A stretch of 64,000 bases of DNA, taken from Corylus avellana (Eukaryota > Streptophyta > Magnoliopsida > Fagales > Betulaceae). The notes under the pieces are model-generated. The model saw only the letters and a program-made list of their open reading frames with translations. It was not told the origin of the DNA and searched no databases. A program made the translations under genes and the position numbers. Every line of letters begins with the position of its first letter. Position 1 is the stretch's first letter. Of the stretch, positions 26,303 through 38,764 are shown piece after piece. Location: contig NC_081541.1 in assembly GCF_901000735.1 (NCBI RefSeq), positions 42,563,021 to 42,627,020 of the forward strand. Reading direction: 5' to 3'.

Positions 26303-26443
26303 AATAGGGAGATCAATCCAATAAAAAAAAACACAAGAATGAGTACGCTGCAGCTTCACACCCATTCCAATAAGTCACAATTTTTTTTAAAAAAAACCAC
26401 AAATTACCAATGAAAAAAATGATAGATAAAATTCACAAATTAC

Positions 26444-26548
26444 CTTGAAGTTTACACAATATGAACGTCCAGTAGATGCATCGCTTTTTTCAGACATGGT
26501 TTTGGGTCCACTGGATGGGTAACAACAGGTTATGTGCTGGAGGAACCA
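26444..26548 (-). pseudogene. Orphan second exon of an unknown gene, copy 1
   Basis: On the minus strand an acceptor TTTCTTTCAG precedes 26548 and a donor AAG|GTAATT follows 26444. An ATG at 26497 opens 18 codons, MSEKSDASTGRSYCVNFK, to the donor. The duplicate at 39828-39936 has the same splice sites and MSEESDASTGCSYCVNFK. Downstream the gene is cut off by the hAT end at 26302. I do not recognise the family. It is probably the 5' part of a gene broken by the insertion. Confidence 0.4.
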
Positions 26549-28205
26549 CTGAAAGAAAAATTTATCCATAAAAAATCATTATTTATCCAATCGTTATTTA
26601 AAAGTTTATCCATAGCATATATAATAAATGAACAAGGGCTGGCTGCCATGAGCATAAGCAGCAGCATCTTTATGAAGTCACAATAAGAGAGAATAATGAA
26701 ATGTATAAAAGTATTTATCCTTGTATTGTGAAAACTTAAAAATCTTTGTCCTCTCATGCCCCAATTAATGAAATATACAAATTTAAGTTCCTTTCCCCTC
26801 TGAACATTTTCTAAGCATCCATATAGATCACAATGTCTAATCAAAACAACATCTTAGAACTCCAATCCAACATTGTTGTAAAATAAATTAACGTATCCAG
26901 TTAATGAAAAGGAACCCTCACTAATCATAGGGGAAATGATATAGATATAGGAAATGCATGCACAAGTATTATACCCATACTTGTACATCAACAGCCTCAT
27001 AACAACTAGTTGGTTTGTCTTCATCCTAAAATACGTAAAAAAATAGCCTTTAACATAACATCAATAGGAATTCAGAAGTACATATATAAATACATGGTTT
27101 TTAGTCCCATTTTTTTAACTCCTTGAAGCTTCTTGTGCATAGCCAACACTAATTTGAATACTAAATAAACTAAACTTCCTGACATTCTCTTCCTCACAAA
27201 AGAATCATATACAGAGATTGCTTCTTAAAAGATTAATCATTGGTGCGAACATGAAACTTTACATATTGCATTCTCAAATTCTTTATTATGTGATACCAAA
27301 TTTTGGTTCCAACTCCAATATGTCAAACAAAAAAGCCCATAAAGTAAATGAAGCCTTTACGAAAAGTAAAGTAAGATATGTGGCAACACTAATGCAAGTT
27401 TTCCCCATCTTAGATATAAAAGACAACAAACATCTAACAAATGTCATAAAGTTCTCTTAAATGTTGGATAAAACATGGTAATATGATATTATTTCCTGAT
27501 ATGCACGCTCATGGCGAAATATGCATTCGCAAACACAGGCTGGCCCTGCCTGTGTCCCTCCTTACAGTTTGCCACATTCATTAAGTGCAACGGTCATACA
27601 TGTTTTTTCAGCTGACCATTTCTTTGTTTTTCATTCTCCTTACATTTATTTTGGATTATCTTTTGACCAAAGAGGGTAAAAAAAGGACCTTGATACCGCA
27701 AGAAGCATTAGTATATATACAAGCATTTCAATTAACTAGTTTTTCTATTTGGGGATGGCGTTGTTTCAAGCACAAGTAAAGTCAATAAAAAAAAAAAAAG
27801 GGGCCTTCGAGATTCTTATTCTACTAAGATACATGAAATGGCAACTTTAAGTTCTGGCACACACTGTTTACTGTAGTAATTAGGACCATCAGTTGAGGCA
27901 ATAATTCACATTCATGTTTTAAGATGTAGTGGCATGAATCATAAAACAGTCATTTTCATAGTCTCTCATTCCCCACCATTTCAGATCACAATAAAAAGCA
28001 CTACAGAATAACAGAGATAGCACACAAAAAATATCAACAAACCCAAGATTCATATGCACTTCCAGTAGATTTTTCAACGATCAATCACTCTAATCATGTC
28101 ACAAACCAGCGCGTAGGAAAATTTTCACTGCCAAATAAGGCTTCTACGACTTTTGTTGCAAAGTTGAAAGAGAGGTTACGAAAAATCTGAGAAAATCACA
28201 CTTAC

Positions 28206-28400
28206 AGAAGGGGGCGTATGGTGGTTGTGGATGTTTGGCGTCGTACGATTTGGAAGTAGATGTTGGCGGCGCCGTACAGCGAATGTGGCGTGCGGTGGTT
28301 GTCGGCGAGGGAGGCGTCGCACGACTTGGGAAGGAGTTTTTGGCGGAACAAAATGGGGGGAAAGAGTTTTTGGCGGAACAAAATAGGGGGAAGATGTTTT
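28206..28400 (-). pseudogene. GC-rich first exon-like segment of the broken gene, copy 1
   Basis: A CpG-rich island in AT-rich surroundings ends at a strong donor (TCT|GTAAGT at 28206). It contains a direct repeat of GTTTTTGGCGGAACAAAAT (28338 and 28367). The copy at 41667-41860 shares the donor and island, but open frames differ between copies, which suggests 5' UTR rather than coding sequence. Confidence 0.35.
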
Positions 28401-28528
28401 CGGACGAGTAATCTGGTGATGTGACCTGGCAATGGCATAAGCGTAATAAAACTAGGATTTTTTTTTTTTTTTTTTTTTCCAAGTGTTCTCGACTTCTTTC
28501 AATTTTGTTCCATTACTCATTTTCTATC

Positions 28529-29189
28529 TCACTATAATGCGTCGGGCCTAATGTGACGGTGTCCATCAACTCATTGATCAATTTTTTTGTTTTTTATTTT
28601 TTTGTTTAAAGGTTATTGAACAATATCATATCGACTCAATGGTATAAAAGTGAGATGAAATATAAGTATTTAGTATTACTCGTAATAAAATGAGTGAATA
28701 ATATATTTATTCTTTCATGATTTTGTTTTGAGTAATGCTATACTGATGTAGTTATGTGGCTGTCTCAACTAACCTTTAAATTAATAGTAATGTTAGATAA
28801 TATTTATATCAAACATTCATCTTTCAATACTGATGTGATGCTCCCAATAATTCATTAGATTAATCATGGTTAAATAAAACAATAATCAAATAAGAGTATC
28901 ATATCAGTATTGTTTGGTCAATATAGATAAAAACGTGATATATAACATTTTTCACGTTGAAATTGCCTCTAGATGGCTTATTTTTCTTCTTGTTCATTTG
29001 TTGCACCTTTATAAATTGCATATTTTACCGCCATTACCATGGCCGTTCAAATCCTGAATGGTCGCTGGTATGTACCTATGGCTATGTATCTATTGTTTAT
29101 TCAAATAACAATTACATCTCTTGAAATTAAACCCATAAAACAACAAATCACTTACCAAGGTAAAATCATATTAAGAAAAGGATATATAT
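28529..29189. other. Spacer between duplication and hAT B
   Basis: AT-rich, with a possible diverged MITE at 28735-28950 (TAATGCTATACTGATGTAG at the left and an inverse-like end). No gene is seen. Confidence 0.35.
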
Positions 29190-32100
29190 ATATATATATA
29201 AAAGCTAGCAAAAACAAAAGAAAAAAGAAAAAAGAAACAAAACTCCATCATCATTAGATTCATTACAAATTAGGTTTTCATGAGCCATTATGTCCGATGT
29301 TGTCCACTTGAAGGATTCATGATCCATCACATGCAATCAAAGTTATGAAACACAGAAATGTGCTCCAGGTGAACTTGGAATGTCATAGGAATTGACATCC
29401 ATTGTCAAAATATCCTTTTCTTTGTTGTCCAACTTCATTTGTGTGTGCCCTATATCAAAAAATAAGAGGAATTAGTGTTATTATAGTGTAGTCAAAAAAC
29501 AATACAAATAAATGAAGAAATTAAATATGCAAATAACTAATATTACATTGTTATCCATATAACCAATCTCTATTGTAAACTAATGCCTCAACAATATCAA
29601 GCTTGAGTGGGCTCTTATATTGATCAATCACACGTCCACCAATACTAAAAGTGGATTATAAATGAACAGTAGAAACATGAATATTCAAAATATCACGAAC
29701 CATAGCAACTACTTCAAAATAGCGAAATTCATTTCCTTTCCAAAATGAAAGGATGTCAAATGTTGCATTCTTGTCCAAAGACCTAGGTTCCTCAAAATAA
29801 ATTTCTAATTGATTCTTTTGTGAATTAACATCAACTCCACAAAATGCTAAATATTCATACATGAAAAATAGAGAGTATAAACATAAATAATTAAGTAGTT
29901 AAGAGTATATATATTATATACTAAGTTATTAACAAGCTAAGAAATTAATAATATTATTCATCTTTTCCCAATCTAGTTTTTTGCGATGTTCTTGGGGCTG
30001 AACAACTATGGAGCTTGAAGCTCTAGAAGAAGTACTATGCTCCATAAAAAGTTGGACTAATTTATCACGAACATTCACAAATTCTACAGAATCCATAACT
30101 CCATAAATCTTAGTATAGTAGTAATTTACAAATTGAGCCTTGTAACAAGGATCTAAGATAACTGCTATGGCTAACACTACACTACACTGAATTCTGACCA
30201 ATATTTCTCAAATTTTGAGATTATTTGAGTTGCCATTAAGCTCTTATACTCATCTTCACTCACAAGGTGTTGCTTCAAGGTCATATAAATCATGGCAATT
30301 ATGAGAAAGTATAAGTTGATAGTGGGATACTTGGTACCAGAAAAAGTACATGTAGTTTGGTAAAAGCATGCTAAGAAACTACTGATATTATTCACATATT
30401 CCCACACAAGTGCAGTAGGACAATGCTTATAGCTTAAATCAATCATCTCTAAATAAGTAAAAGCACCCTGATAGTGAATAGCACTCTCAAGCACAAGATA
30501 TGTAGAACTTCATCTGGTTGGCACATCTTGTCTTAATCCCTTATTACTATCCAATGACATTTGATTCACAGCTTAAAGAAAATTTTGTTTTCGCACTTAT
30601 GATCATCTAACATACTTCACACTATCTTGAATCTTTTGGATAACATTATTGATCTCTTTCAATTCATCTTACACTATCAAATTAAGAATATGGGCACAAC
30701 AACGCAAATGAAAGAACTCACCTTCACAAAGGACTTTCTTAATGTTCAATGTTTGTTTTAATAACCCAATACAAACATCATTGGAATAAGCATTATCCAA
30801 TGTTATAGTGAAAATCTTGTTCTCAACCCCCCACTCTTGTAGCAAATTATATATATTTTCAGACAAAAATATATCATTATGTGATGAGGGCATAAATGAA
30901 AAGTTTAACGCTATTTTAGTTAATACACAATCTTTGTTAATAAAATGTGCAGTAAGGCACATATACCCATCAGTTGTCAAAGAAGTCCACAAATCAGATG
31001 TTAAACAAATTCTCGCAGAAAAAACATTCAAAATAGATTTAACCCTTTGTTTCTCCCTCAGATGCATCTTAACTAAATCAACCTTAACAGTATTTCTAGA
31101 GACAAATGGTACATCACTATACAAGTATTGATGTGTTTCTCTTACACCATCATATTCAACGCATGAAAAAGGCAAATCATGCTTAATAACTGCAGCACCC
31201 AACAATTCTTTATATCTTTTAGGATCAAATTTAGAGGCGTTTACTGACAGAGACCCTTTACTTCCAACTAAAAGCATTTGCCCAACATCAAGAGTGTTGT
31301 TCCACCCGCACACTTCAATGTGCCGCTTTAGATTTCTAGTTCCGTATGAACTTTGAGCCTTATATTGATTACCACACAACTTGCATTTTGCCTGTACCTC
31401 CATGTCCTTTGGATCGATATTAGGAACGATATCAAATTCTTTACCTTTTTCTTATTCCCCATAGAAATAGAAACATCTTCTTCTAGTGTATTTAATTCAA
31501 TGACATCGTCGTCGAATGCATCTTCAATCGAATCTCTCCTAAGTACTTTTTTATTCATTTACACACATAATCATTAGTTAAAGTATATACTTCCATAAAG
31601 CTACTTATTTTGGATAATCAAATCAAAATGAAATGTCATAAAAAATATAATTATTGTAGAAGATATCATATTTAATATTTTAATGATGGCTCCATTTCTA
31701 AAAGAAGGATATAGTGCGAGGCATGTGTATACATTTTAAAATAGGGGTTGACTTCATGGATGAAAAAATTCTCTGCCTTCATTATGTTTACGAAGGTCTC
31801 AGCCAAATGATTCCCAACTGGTGTTCTTTAATCAAAGAGAATAGCTAGGAAATTAAAAATGTTATTCTAAATTTGGGGTAGCATTTTTTTGTTCTTCTTA
31901 ACATTATTTTAATGTAAAAAGGGCTTTAATATGAGGTTTATTTAAATAGAGAAGAAAAAATAATTTATTTATTTAAAGGCCTAGTGAACTCTTCGAGTCT
32001 TCAGTCTTCACCTCAATTTCACTTTTTTCCTACCTTGCCACATCTCCTACTTCCCACTAACCACTGATTAATCTGATTATCCTTTCTTCCACCTTTCTTC

Positions 32101-32790
32101 TTAGTTCTTAGGTTCCTTAAATTTTGGGAAAAGCACATTTATCCTCTCTAACAATTTGCAATTATTTCTAGACTTTTTAATTATTGCAATGTTCTCTCAA
32201 ATTACTATTGGGGTCCTTTTGTGCAAATAAATGACAAAAATACGCTTGATAATTATAAAAACATGTCACAACTTCATTTTCGTTCCACAAGCAATTGCCA
32301 ATGATTTCAAATGAAAAAAAAAATTACAAAAAATGAAAAACAAATTCAGAGCAAGAGATAGAAAGACATATTGGAGACAGAGAGTGTAGCGATTTGTACA
32401 TGCCAAGGGTCCGAGAGAGAGAAAAAGAGAGGGAGGGAGCAGAGACGCAGAGAATCAAAGATGCGAGAGAAAGAGGAGAGTGAACTAGTGAAGAGAAGAG
32501 AGGGAACAAGAGGCGCAGAGAATTAGAGATGAGAGAGAGAGAGGTGTAGATGTCTGAAAAACGGCTGAAGAGTGAAGAGAAAGGGATGTGATACACGTTA
32601 GGGTTAGGCTTTACTCTTTAGTTTAGGGTTTTTTTTTTTTTTTTTTTTTAAACGAGTCTGACAGGTCAACCTGCTTAACCCACAGGTTGACCCACCAGAC
32701 CCAAAAATAACCGTGAAACCCGTTTAGATCAAACACAAATCCGATAACTTCGTGTTGTGTTCGCGGGTCGTGTCAAAATTGACAGCCCTA
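29190..32790 (-). mobile_element. hAT element B, degenerate
   Basis: The right end TTGACAGCCCTA (32779-32790) follows a subterminal stretch like that of element C (GGGTCGTGTCAAAATT). The left part is similar to C at 34620-34750, but the terminal region of C has no counterpart, so B appears truncated on the left near 29190. Confidence 0.6.
29355..31558 (-). pseudogene. hAT transposase B pseudogene
   Basis: The same three-exon layout as copy C, but broken. The BED-finger region is frameshifted near 31440, stop codons interrupt the middle near 30510-30670, and the HATC exon stops inside the VASESTF motif (29656). Recognisable pieces are CLTSDLWTSLTTDGYMCLTAH, HLRCCAHILNLIV and FDILSFWKGNEFRY. 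It is closer to copy C than to copy A. No functional protein is possible without repair. Confidence 0.85.
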
Positions 32791-33245
32791 ATTTTACATG
32801 GTTTTTTATATAAATTAAATTGATAGAAAATGGGACAAAATAACATGATTGAAAAACTAAAACCCTATACTATTATTAATTACCAAATTAGAAAAAATGA
32901 GACAAAATGGATAGTTTTCTCTAAAATTTCAAGCAGCTCATGACATGAAATAAAGGTTAATTAGAAAAGAATAACATAAAAAACAAAAAGAAAACTTAAT
33001 AATAATTTAATTGCATGCAATTACAAATCTAATAATCTAGTATAAAATCTAATTAACATATTACAAATGCATTTAAATTTAATTGCATATCAATTTAGTA
33101 AGTCCTTCTAGCCTATATTAAATGCATATAAAAAAAAAACAAAAAATCCTAATCAATTTAATAAGTCCTTTAAATCATTTTATATGTATATCAATTTAAA
33201 TAAGGCACATATAAATTTGTAACTAAACAAACATATTATATATAC

Positions 33246-33281
<36 letters not shown>

Positions 33282-33419
33282 GAGTGAAAGAGGGAGGGCG
33301 AGGGAGAGTGTAGACGAGGGAAGGTTTCGATTGAGGGAGGGGAGGGTTTCGAGCAGATCAGTGACACACGTCACTGTTGAAGCGACCCCTCCTTCTAAAA
33401 GGGGTTGTTTCAACAATAA
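32791..33419. other. AT-rich segment with GA repeat; part of a CACTA-type host element
   Basis: A GA microsatellite at 33248-33279 is followed by a GA-rich stretch. The last 60 bases (GAAGCGACCCCT and GGGGTTGTTTCAACAA) resemble the text at 38690-38740, which suggests that both belong to one CACTA-type element later split by insertions. No gene is seen. Confidence 0.4.
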
Positions 33420-34267
33420 GAGCATCTCTAACTATATAGGCAAATGGGTGATAATAGCTAAATTTTCCTATTTTGAGTGATTTTTCACCTCCAGAAGAGT
33501 AGCCAACTCAGCCTTTTTTTTCTTTCTTCAAACATAAACAGTAAATAGGCAAAAGAGCCTATTCACTGTTCACAACTACAAAATTTTGTAATCATTTTTT
33601 TCTCCATCCCTTTCGCTGTTCTCTCTCACTCGCTCCAATACCAACAACCCAGCCCTTTTCTCTCTCCCTCTGATACTCTCCCTCCCTCTTGCTCTTCTCA
33701 TTGAAATTTCGCCTACTGTTTGATTTTTTTTTTCGTTTTTAAAATTTCAAAACTCATCGGAAAAGGTGATTTTGGAGGGTTGATTTTCTGGTTTTTTTTG
33801 GTCGATTGGTAAAAGGGGGTGTTTGGCTATGAAGTCCGGTGGCTTGGTGGAAACAAAGGATGGGTTTGGGTTAGATCTGGTTGGAGGGAAAACTCATCTA
33901 ATGAATATGGATTCACACAATCTGTTATTTATTTTTATTTTTTTTCATATTGGTTCTTCGCCTGGTGTGGGTTTTTCATATGGGTTCTTCACGATCTGTT
34001 TTTTTCTTTTTTGGAGATGCTGTGTTTTTCTTCATTTGGGTTCTTCATCATTTGATGGTTTGGTTCAGTATTCCATTGCTGGTAGAGAGAGAAAGACAAG
34101 AGAGATGAGAAGGGAAGAAAAACGGTTGGGATAAAAATCAATAAAAAAACATTGAGAATAGCCAGAATAAATAATCTGTTAAAGTTTTAATTGAAAAAGT
34201 AACAGCTAAAATGAAAAAAAAGTGGTATTTTGAAAAGCTAAAATAGTTACTCTTGCTAGAAATGCTC
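33420..34267. mobile_element. PIF/Harbinger-like non-autonomous element
   Basis: Ends GAGCATCTCTAAC (left) and GCTAGAAATGCTC (right) are inverted and flanked by TAA on both sides (33417-33419 and 34268-34270). The 3-bp TAA duplication and GAGCAT terminus fit PIF/Harbinger-type MITEs. Length is 848 bases. No transposase is seen. Confidence 0.65.
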
Positions 34268-34275
34268 TAAAGAGG

Positions 34276-37200
34276 TAAGGCTGGCAAAACGAGTAAACGA
34301 GTAGACACGATAAACTTATACACAAACACGACCTGTTTAAAATAACCGAGTCATATCAAGTAGACATAATCCGACATAACCCGTGTTCTTAGCAAGTAAC
34401 ACGACCCGACACAATTCGTTTAAAAAACCCTAAATGAAAAATAGAAAAAATAATGTAATAACAAATTGCCATTGAATAAAAACATTCACAAAGATTAGCA
34501 ATTTTCAACTCTATACATATTAGATAATCTATTTCCATCATAGCAATAAAGAAAATTATTAAAAAAATAATAATAATAAAATAAAAAAAAATAAAAAAAG
34601 AGAGAAAAAAGAGCTAACAAAAACAAAATAATAAAAAAAAAAGAGCAAAACTCTATCATCATTAGATTCATTCCAAATTAGGTTCCCATGGGCCATTATG
34701 CCTAGTGTTGTCCACTTGAAGGATCCATAATCCATCCCATGCAATCAAATATATGAATTATAAAACACTACAAATATGCTTATTTTAAAAAATATTAATA
34801 GATTGTGCTCCAGCTGAATTTGGAATGTCACAAAAATTAACATCAGTTGTCAAAACATCTTCTTTGCTATCCAACTTCATTTGTGTGAGTTCTATATCAA
34901 AAAATAAAAAGAATTAGTACTATTATAGTGTAGTAAAAAAATAATATAAGTAAATGAATAAATTAAATATGCAAATAACTAATATTACCTTGATCTCCAT
35001 ATAACCAATCTTTAGTGCAAACTAATGCCTCAACAATATCAGGCTTGAGTGAGCTCTTATATTGATCAATCACACGTCCATCAATACTAAAAGTGGATTC
35101 TGAAGCAACAGTAGAAATAGGAATACTCAAAACATCACGAGCCATAGCAGCTACTTTAGGATAGCGAAATTCATTTCCTTTCCAAAATGAAAGGATGTCA
35201 AATGAATCATCCATATCCATAGACCTAGGTTCCTCCAAATAAATTTCCAATTGATTCTTTTGTGAATTAACATCAACTGCACAAAATGCTAAATATTCCT
35301 ACATAAAAAAGAGAGAATATAAACATAAATAATTAAGAGTATATATATTATATACTAAGTTACTAATAAGATAAGAAATTAATGATATTATTCACCTTTT
35401 CCCAAGCTTGTGTTACTCGAGGTACTTGGGGCCGCTGAACAGCTATGGAGCTTGAACTTGAAGTTATAGAAGAAGCATTATACTCCATAAAAAGGTTCCT
35501 TAATTTATCACGAACATTCACAAACTGTACAGAATTCATAACTCCATAAATCTTCGTATAATAATAATTTACAAGGTGAAGCTTGTAACGAGGATCTAAG
35601 ATAACTGCTATGGCCAACACTTCACTGAATTCTAACCAATATTTCTCAAATTTAGAGATCATTTGAGTTGCCATTAAGCTCTTATGCTCATCTTCACTCA
35701 CAAGGTTTTGCTTCAAGGTCACATAAATCATGGCAATTACGGGAAAGTATAAGTTGGCAGTGGGATACTTTGTACCAGAAAAAGCACATGTAGCTTCGTA
35801 AAAGCAAGCTAAGAAACTACTGATATTATCTACCTTTTCCCACTCAAGTGCAGTAGGACAATGCTTATAGTTTTTATCAGTCATCTCCAAATAACTAAAA
35901 GCACGCCGATAGTGAATAGCACTCTCAAGCATAAGATATGTAGAATTCCATCTGGTTGGCACATCTTGTTTTAACTCCTTATGACTGTCCAATGACGTTT
36001 GATTCACAGCCTGAAGAAAAATTTTTTTTCGCACTTGTGATCCCTTAACATACTTCACGCTATCTCGAACCTTTTGGATAGCATCATTGATCTCTTTCAA
36101 TCCATCTTGCACTATCAAATTAACAATATGGGCACAACAACGCAGATGAAAGAACTCACCTTCACAAGGAAGGGGTTTCTTAATGTTCAATTTTTGTTTT
36201 AATAACCCAACACAAAGATCATTGGAATAAACATTATCCAATGTTATAGTGAAAATCTTGTTCTCAATCCCCCACTCTTGTAACAAATTATATATATTTT
36301 CAGACAAAGATATACCAGTATGTGGTGGGGGCATAAATGAAAAGTTTAACACCCTTTTAGTTAATACCCAATCTTTGGTAATAAAATGTGCAGTAAGGCA
36401 CATATACCCATCAGTTGTCAAAGAAGTCCACCAATCAGATGTTAAACAAATTCTCCCAGGACAAACATTCAACATAGATTTAACCATTTGTTTCTCCCTC
36501 AGATGCATCTGAACCAAATCAGCCTTAACAGTATTGCTAGAGATAAATGGTACATCACCACGCAAGTACTGATGTGTTTCTCTTACACCATCATATTCAA
36601 CATATGAAAAAGGCAAATCATGCTTAATAACTGAAGCAACCAACAATTCTCTATATCTTTTAAGATCAAATTTAGAGTCACTTACTGACAGAGATTCTGC
36701 TTTTCCAGCTAAGAGCATTTGCCCAACATCATGAGTGTTTCTCCCCCCGCAAACTTTACTGTGCTTTCTTAAATTTCCAGTTCCATATGAACTTCGAGCC
36801 CTATATTTATTACCACACGTCTTGCATTTTACCCATACCTCTGAGTCATTCGGATCAATATTAGGAACAATATCATAATATTGCCAAACAATTGAAGTCT
36901 TCCTACGCTTCTTTGTCTTTTTCCTATTCCCCATAGAAATAGAGTCATCTTCTAGTGAATTTAATTCAACCACATCATCGTCAATTTCGAATGACTCAAA
37001 TGCATCTTCAACAAGATCTTCATTATTCATCTACACACATAATCATTAGTTAAAATATATGCTATCAAGTATCAACTAGTTTAATGAGATTCAATGACTA
37101 TACAACATTCAGGTTGCAAGATTTAAAAATGATGCAATCAAATAAGTCAAGAAAGCTTCAGGAAAGACAAACCAAAATGCACTTAAAGGTAAATGTAATT

Positions 37201-38663
37201 TGTTACAAAGTGAGATATAATCTGGAGCAAATAAACAGCACAGATATATACTGTTTTCTTCCCCATTAACTAACTTCTTTCCATAAGTATACAACAATAA
37301 TGGCTTACTTACAAGTGCCAATAGCTGGAGGCAAAAGTTATATTGGCAGGTTTTCCCCCAGCAACACAATCGTTCATATCTAAATGATTGAATAATCCAT
37401 GGGAATATACAGCATATTGGCTTCAAAGTTGTATATTCAACTCTATCCATTTGATAACCAACCAATTAGTACGAAAAATTTAACAAAAATGATTTGTTGC
37501 ATTATTGGGCATGCCAGAAATTTTTATCTTACCTTAATTCCAAACAAAAACAAAATGTAATACTTGAAACATAATAATTTGAATAAATTAACATTTTAAC
37601 CTATAGGGAACCACATAGAAAATTCTATCACAAACCAAAATCTTAGGCACTGCAGCCAAACACACTCCATTTGGTTATAAAGAAAACGGAGTGTGGAAGA
37701 AAAAATTTCAAAATAGATTTATGAAAGCTATTAATATTATTCTAGCATTCAATCATACAAGCAAAGTGGAAATCATAAGATTGAAAAAATAACGACCCAG
37801 ATGTATGCTGCCTTCACATAAAAATGTCCAATTAGATTTGAGAAACCTAATTAATACAAAAAATCATGGCAAGACAAAGCAACTAGTTCCCAACCAACCA
37901 ATACTTCACAAATAGCACAAAAGAACTCCAAAATTAATAGGAACTAATTGATTCAAATAGACGGTGGTGAAGGCATGAATCATGATAAACGTGGCTCCAG
38001 TTTGTTAATTGGGTCTTACTTTTTGATGTCGGGGAACCTCTCCAAGGCAGGGTTCTTCGGACCCACACATGCAAAGTAAATCTTGGTCCCTTGCACTGCG
38101 CCTTCGAAAGTTTCGCTACACGGAACTGGTTAAATCGCTGGCTTTTCACCAGGGGGTGTGACTCCAAGGAATTATTTGCACCCATGAGGTGTTGAATCTT
38201 GGATCTTCAAGGGAGCAAACCCCAAGACCAAGGCCTCTAAACGTAGATCAAGCTATTAAGAACTCCAGTTTAAGAGAGAGAGACATACCATGAAGGCGTG
38301 AATCGTGATATCGAAGACGAAGACTCAGAGATAGAGTGCACAGAGAGAGGCGCAGAAGACGGTGAAGAGAATTTCAGAGATGAGAGAGAGAGAGAGAGAG
38401 AGAGTGGCTATGGGTTTTGGTGGGGGGGGGGGAGCCTGGTGCAGTGAATGTTTAGGGTTAGGAACTTAGGGGCTTTAGTTTTTAGGGTTTTTTCTTCTTT
38501 TAAAAAGAAAAGGAGTCTGGCGGGTCACCCTGTTTACCCGTCAGATCGACATGCCAGACACAATTGTTAACCAGGTCTTAATCGGGTCAACCCGATAAGC
38601 CCAAACCCAATACCTGTTAAATTCGTATCAGGTTCGCGGGTCGTGTCAAAATTGCTAGCCCTA
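34276..38663 (-). mobile_element. hAT element C, near-complete
   Basis: The left end TAAGGCTGGCAAAA and right end TTGCTAGCCCTA are imperfect inverted repeats. The flanks TAAAGAGG (34268-34275) and CTAAGAGG (38664-38671) are likely a decayed 8-bp target duplication. The 4.4 kb element carries the three-exon transposase at 34785-37030 and a 1.6 kb 5' noncoding region with a GA microsatellite (38382-38404). Confidence 0.75.
34785..37030 (-). CDS. hAT transposase C, intact three-exon copy
   Basis: Exons 37030-35396, 35298-34989 and 34891-34785 splice in frame to 683 aa. The start ATG directly follows a TAG acceptor. In order: an acidic N-terminus, a basic KKTKKRRK stretch, a complete BED zinc finger (CKTCGNKY, then H and C in LRKHSKVC), TSDWWTS with the expected catalytic Asp, ITLDN with the second Asp, PTRWNST, ILDPRYK, and in exon 2 the HATC domain with VASESTFS. 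It is the only hAT copy here without a visible lesion and could be autonomous. In plants such proteins bind the element ends and catalyse cut-and-paste transposition. It is a plant transposon protein, not a host gene. Confidence 0.9.
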
Positions 38664-38764
38664 CTAAGAGGGTTCATTTTACTATTAAAATAACCCTTCG
38701 TGGGGTTGTTTTGTTAAAACGACCCCATTCCAAAACGTCCCTAACACAAAGGTTTTTTGTAGTG
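38664..38764. mobile_element. CACTA-type terminus
   Basis: The segment ends GGTTTTTTGTAGTG, the inverse of the CACTACAAAAAACC terminus of many plant CACTA elements. It is preceded by GGGGTTGTTTTGTTAAAACG text with internal symmetry. At 38765 the sequence returns to the duplicated hAT text (compare 25457), marking the insertion edge. The other end was not found. Confidence 0.55.

Larger units (their letters stand above)
25457..28528. repeat. Segmental duplication, copy 1
   Basis: About 3.1 kb aligns base by base with 38765-41961, with substitutions and small indels throughout. It includes the 5' end of a hAT element (to 26302), an exon-like segment (26444-26548) and a GC-rich exon-like segment (28206-28400). 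Short frames common to both copies reflect recent duplication, not coding constraint. Confidence 0.85.

Noticed and set aside
27218..27460. Open frame conserved at 40600-40794
   Set aside because: Both lie inside the recent segmental duplication. The second copy is frameshifted and the peptide has no recognisable content.
28144..28482. 112-codon minus-strand frame in the GC-rich island, with a parallel frame at 41574-41939
   Set aside because: The two copies read different frames and the peptides do not correspond, so it is more likely 5' UTR or promoter than protein.
33819..34134. Plus-strand frames in the PIF-like element
   Set aside because: Low-complexity, Phe-rich peptides with no transposase motifs. 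The element is non-autonomous.
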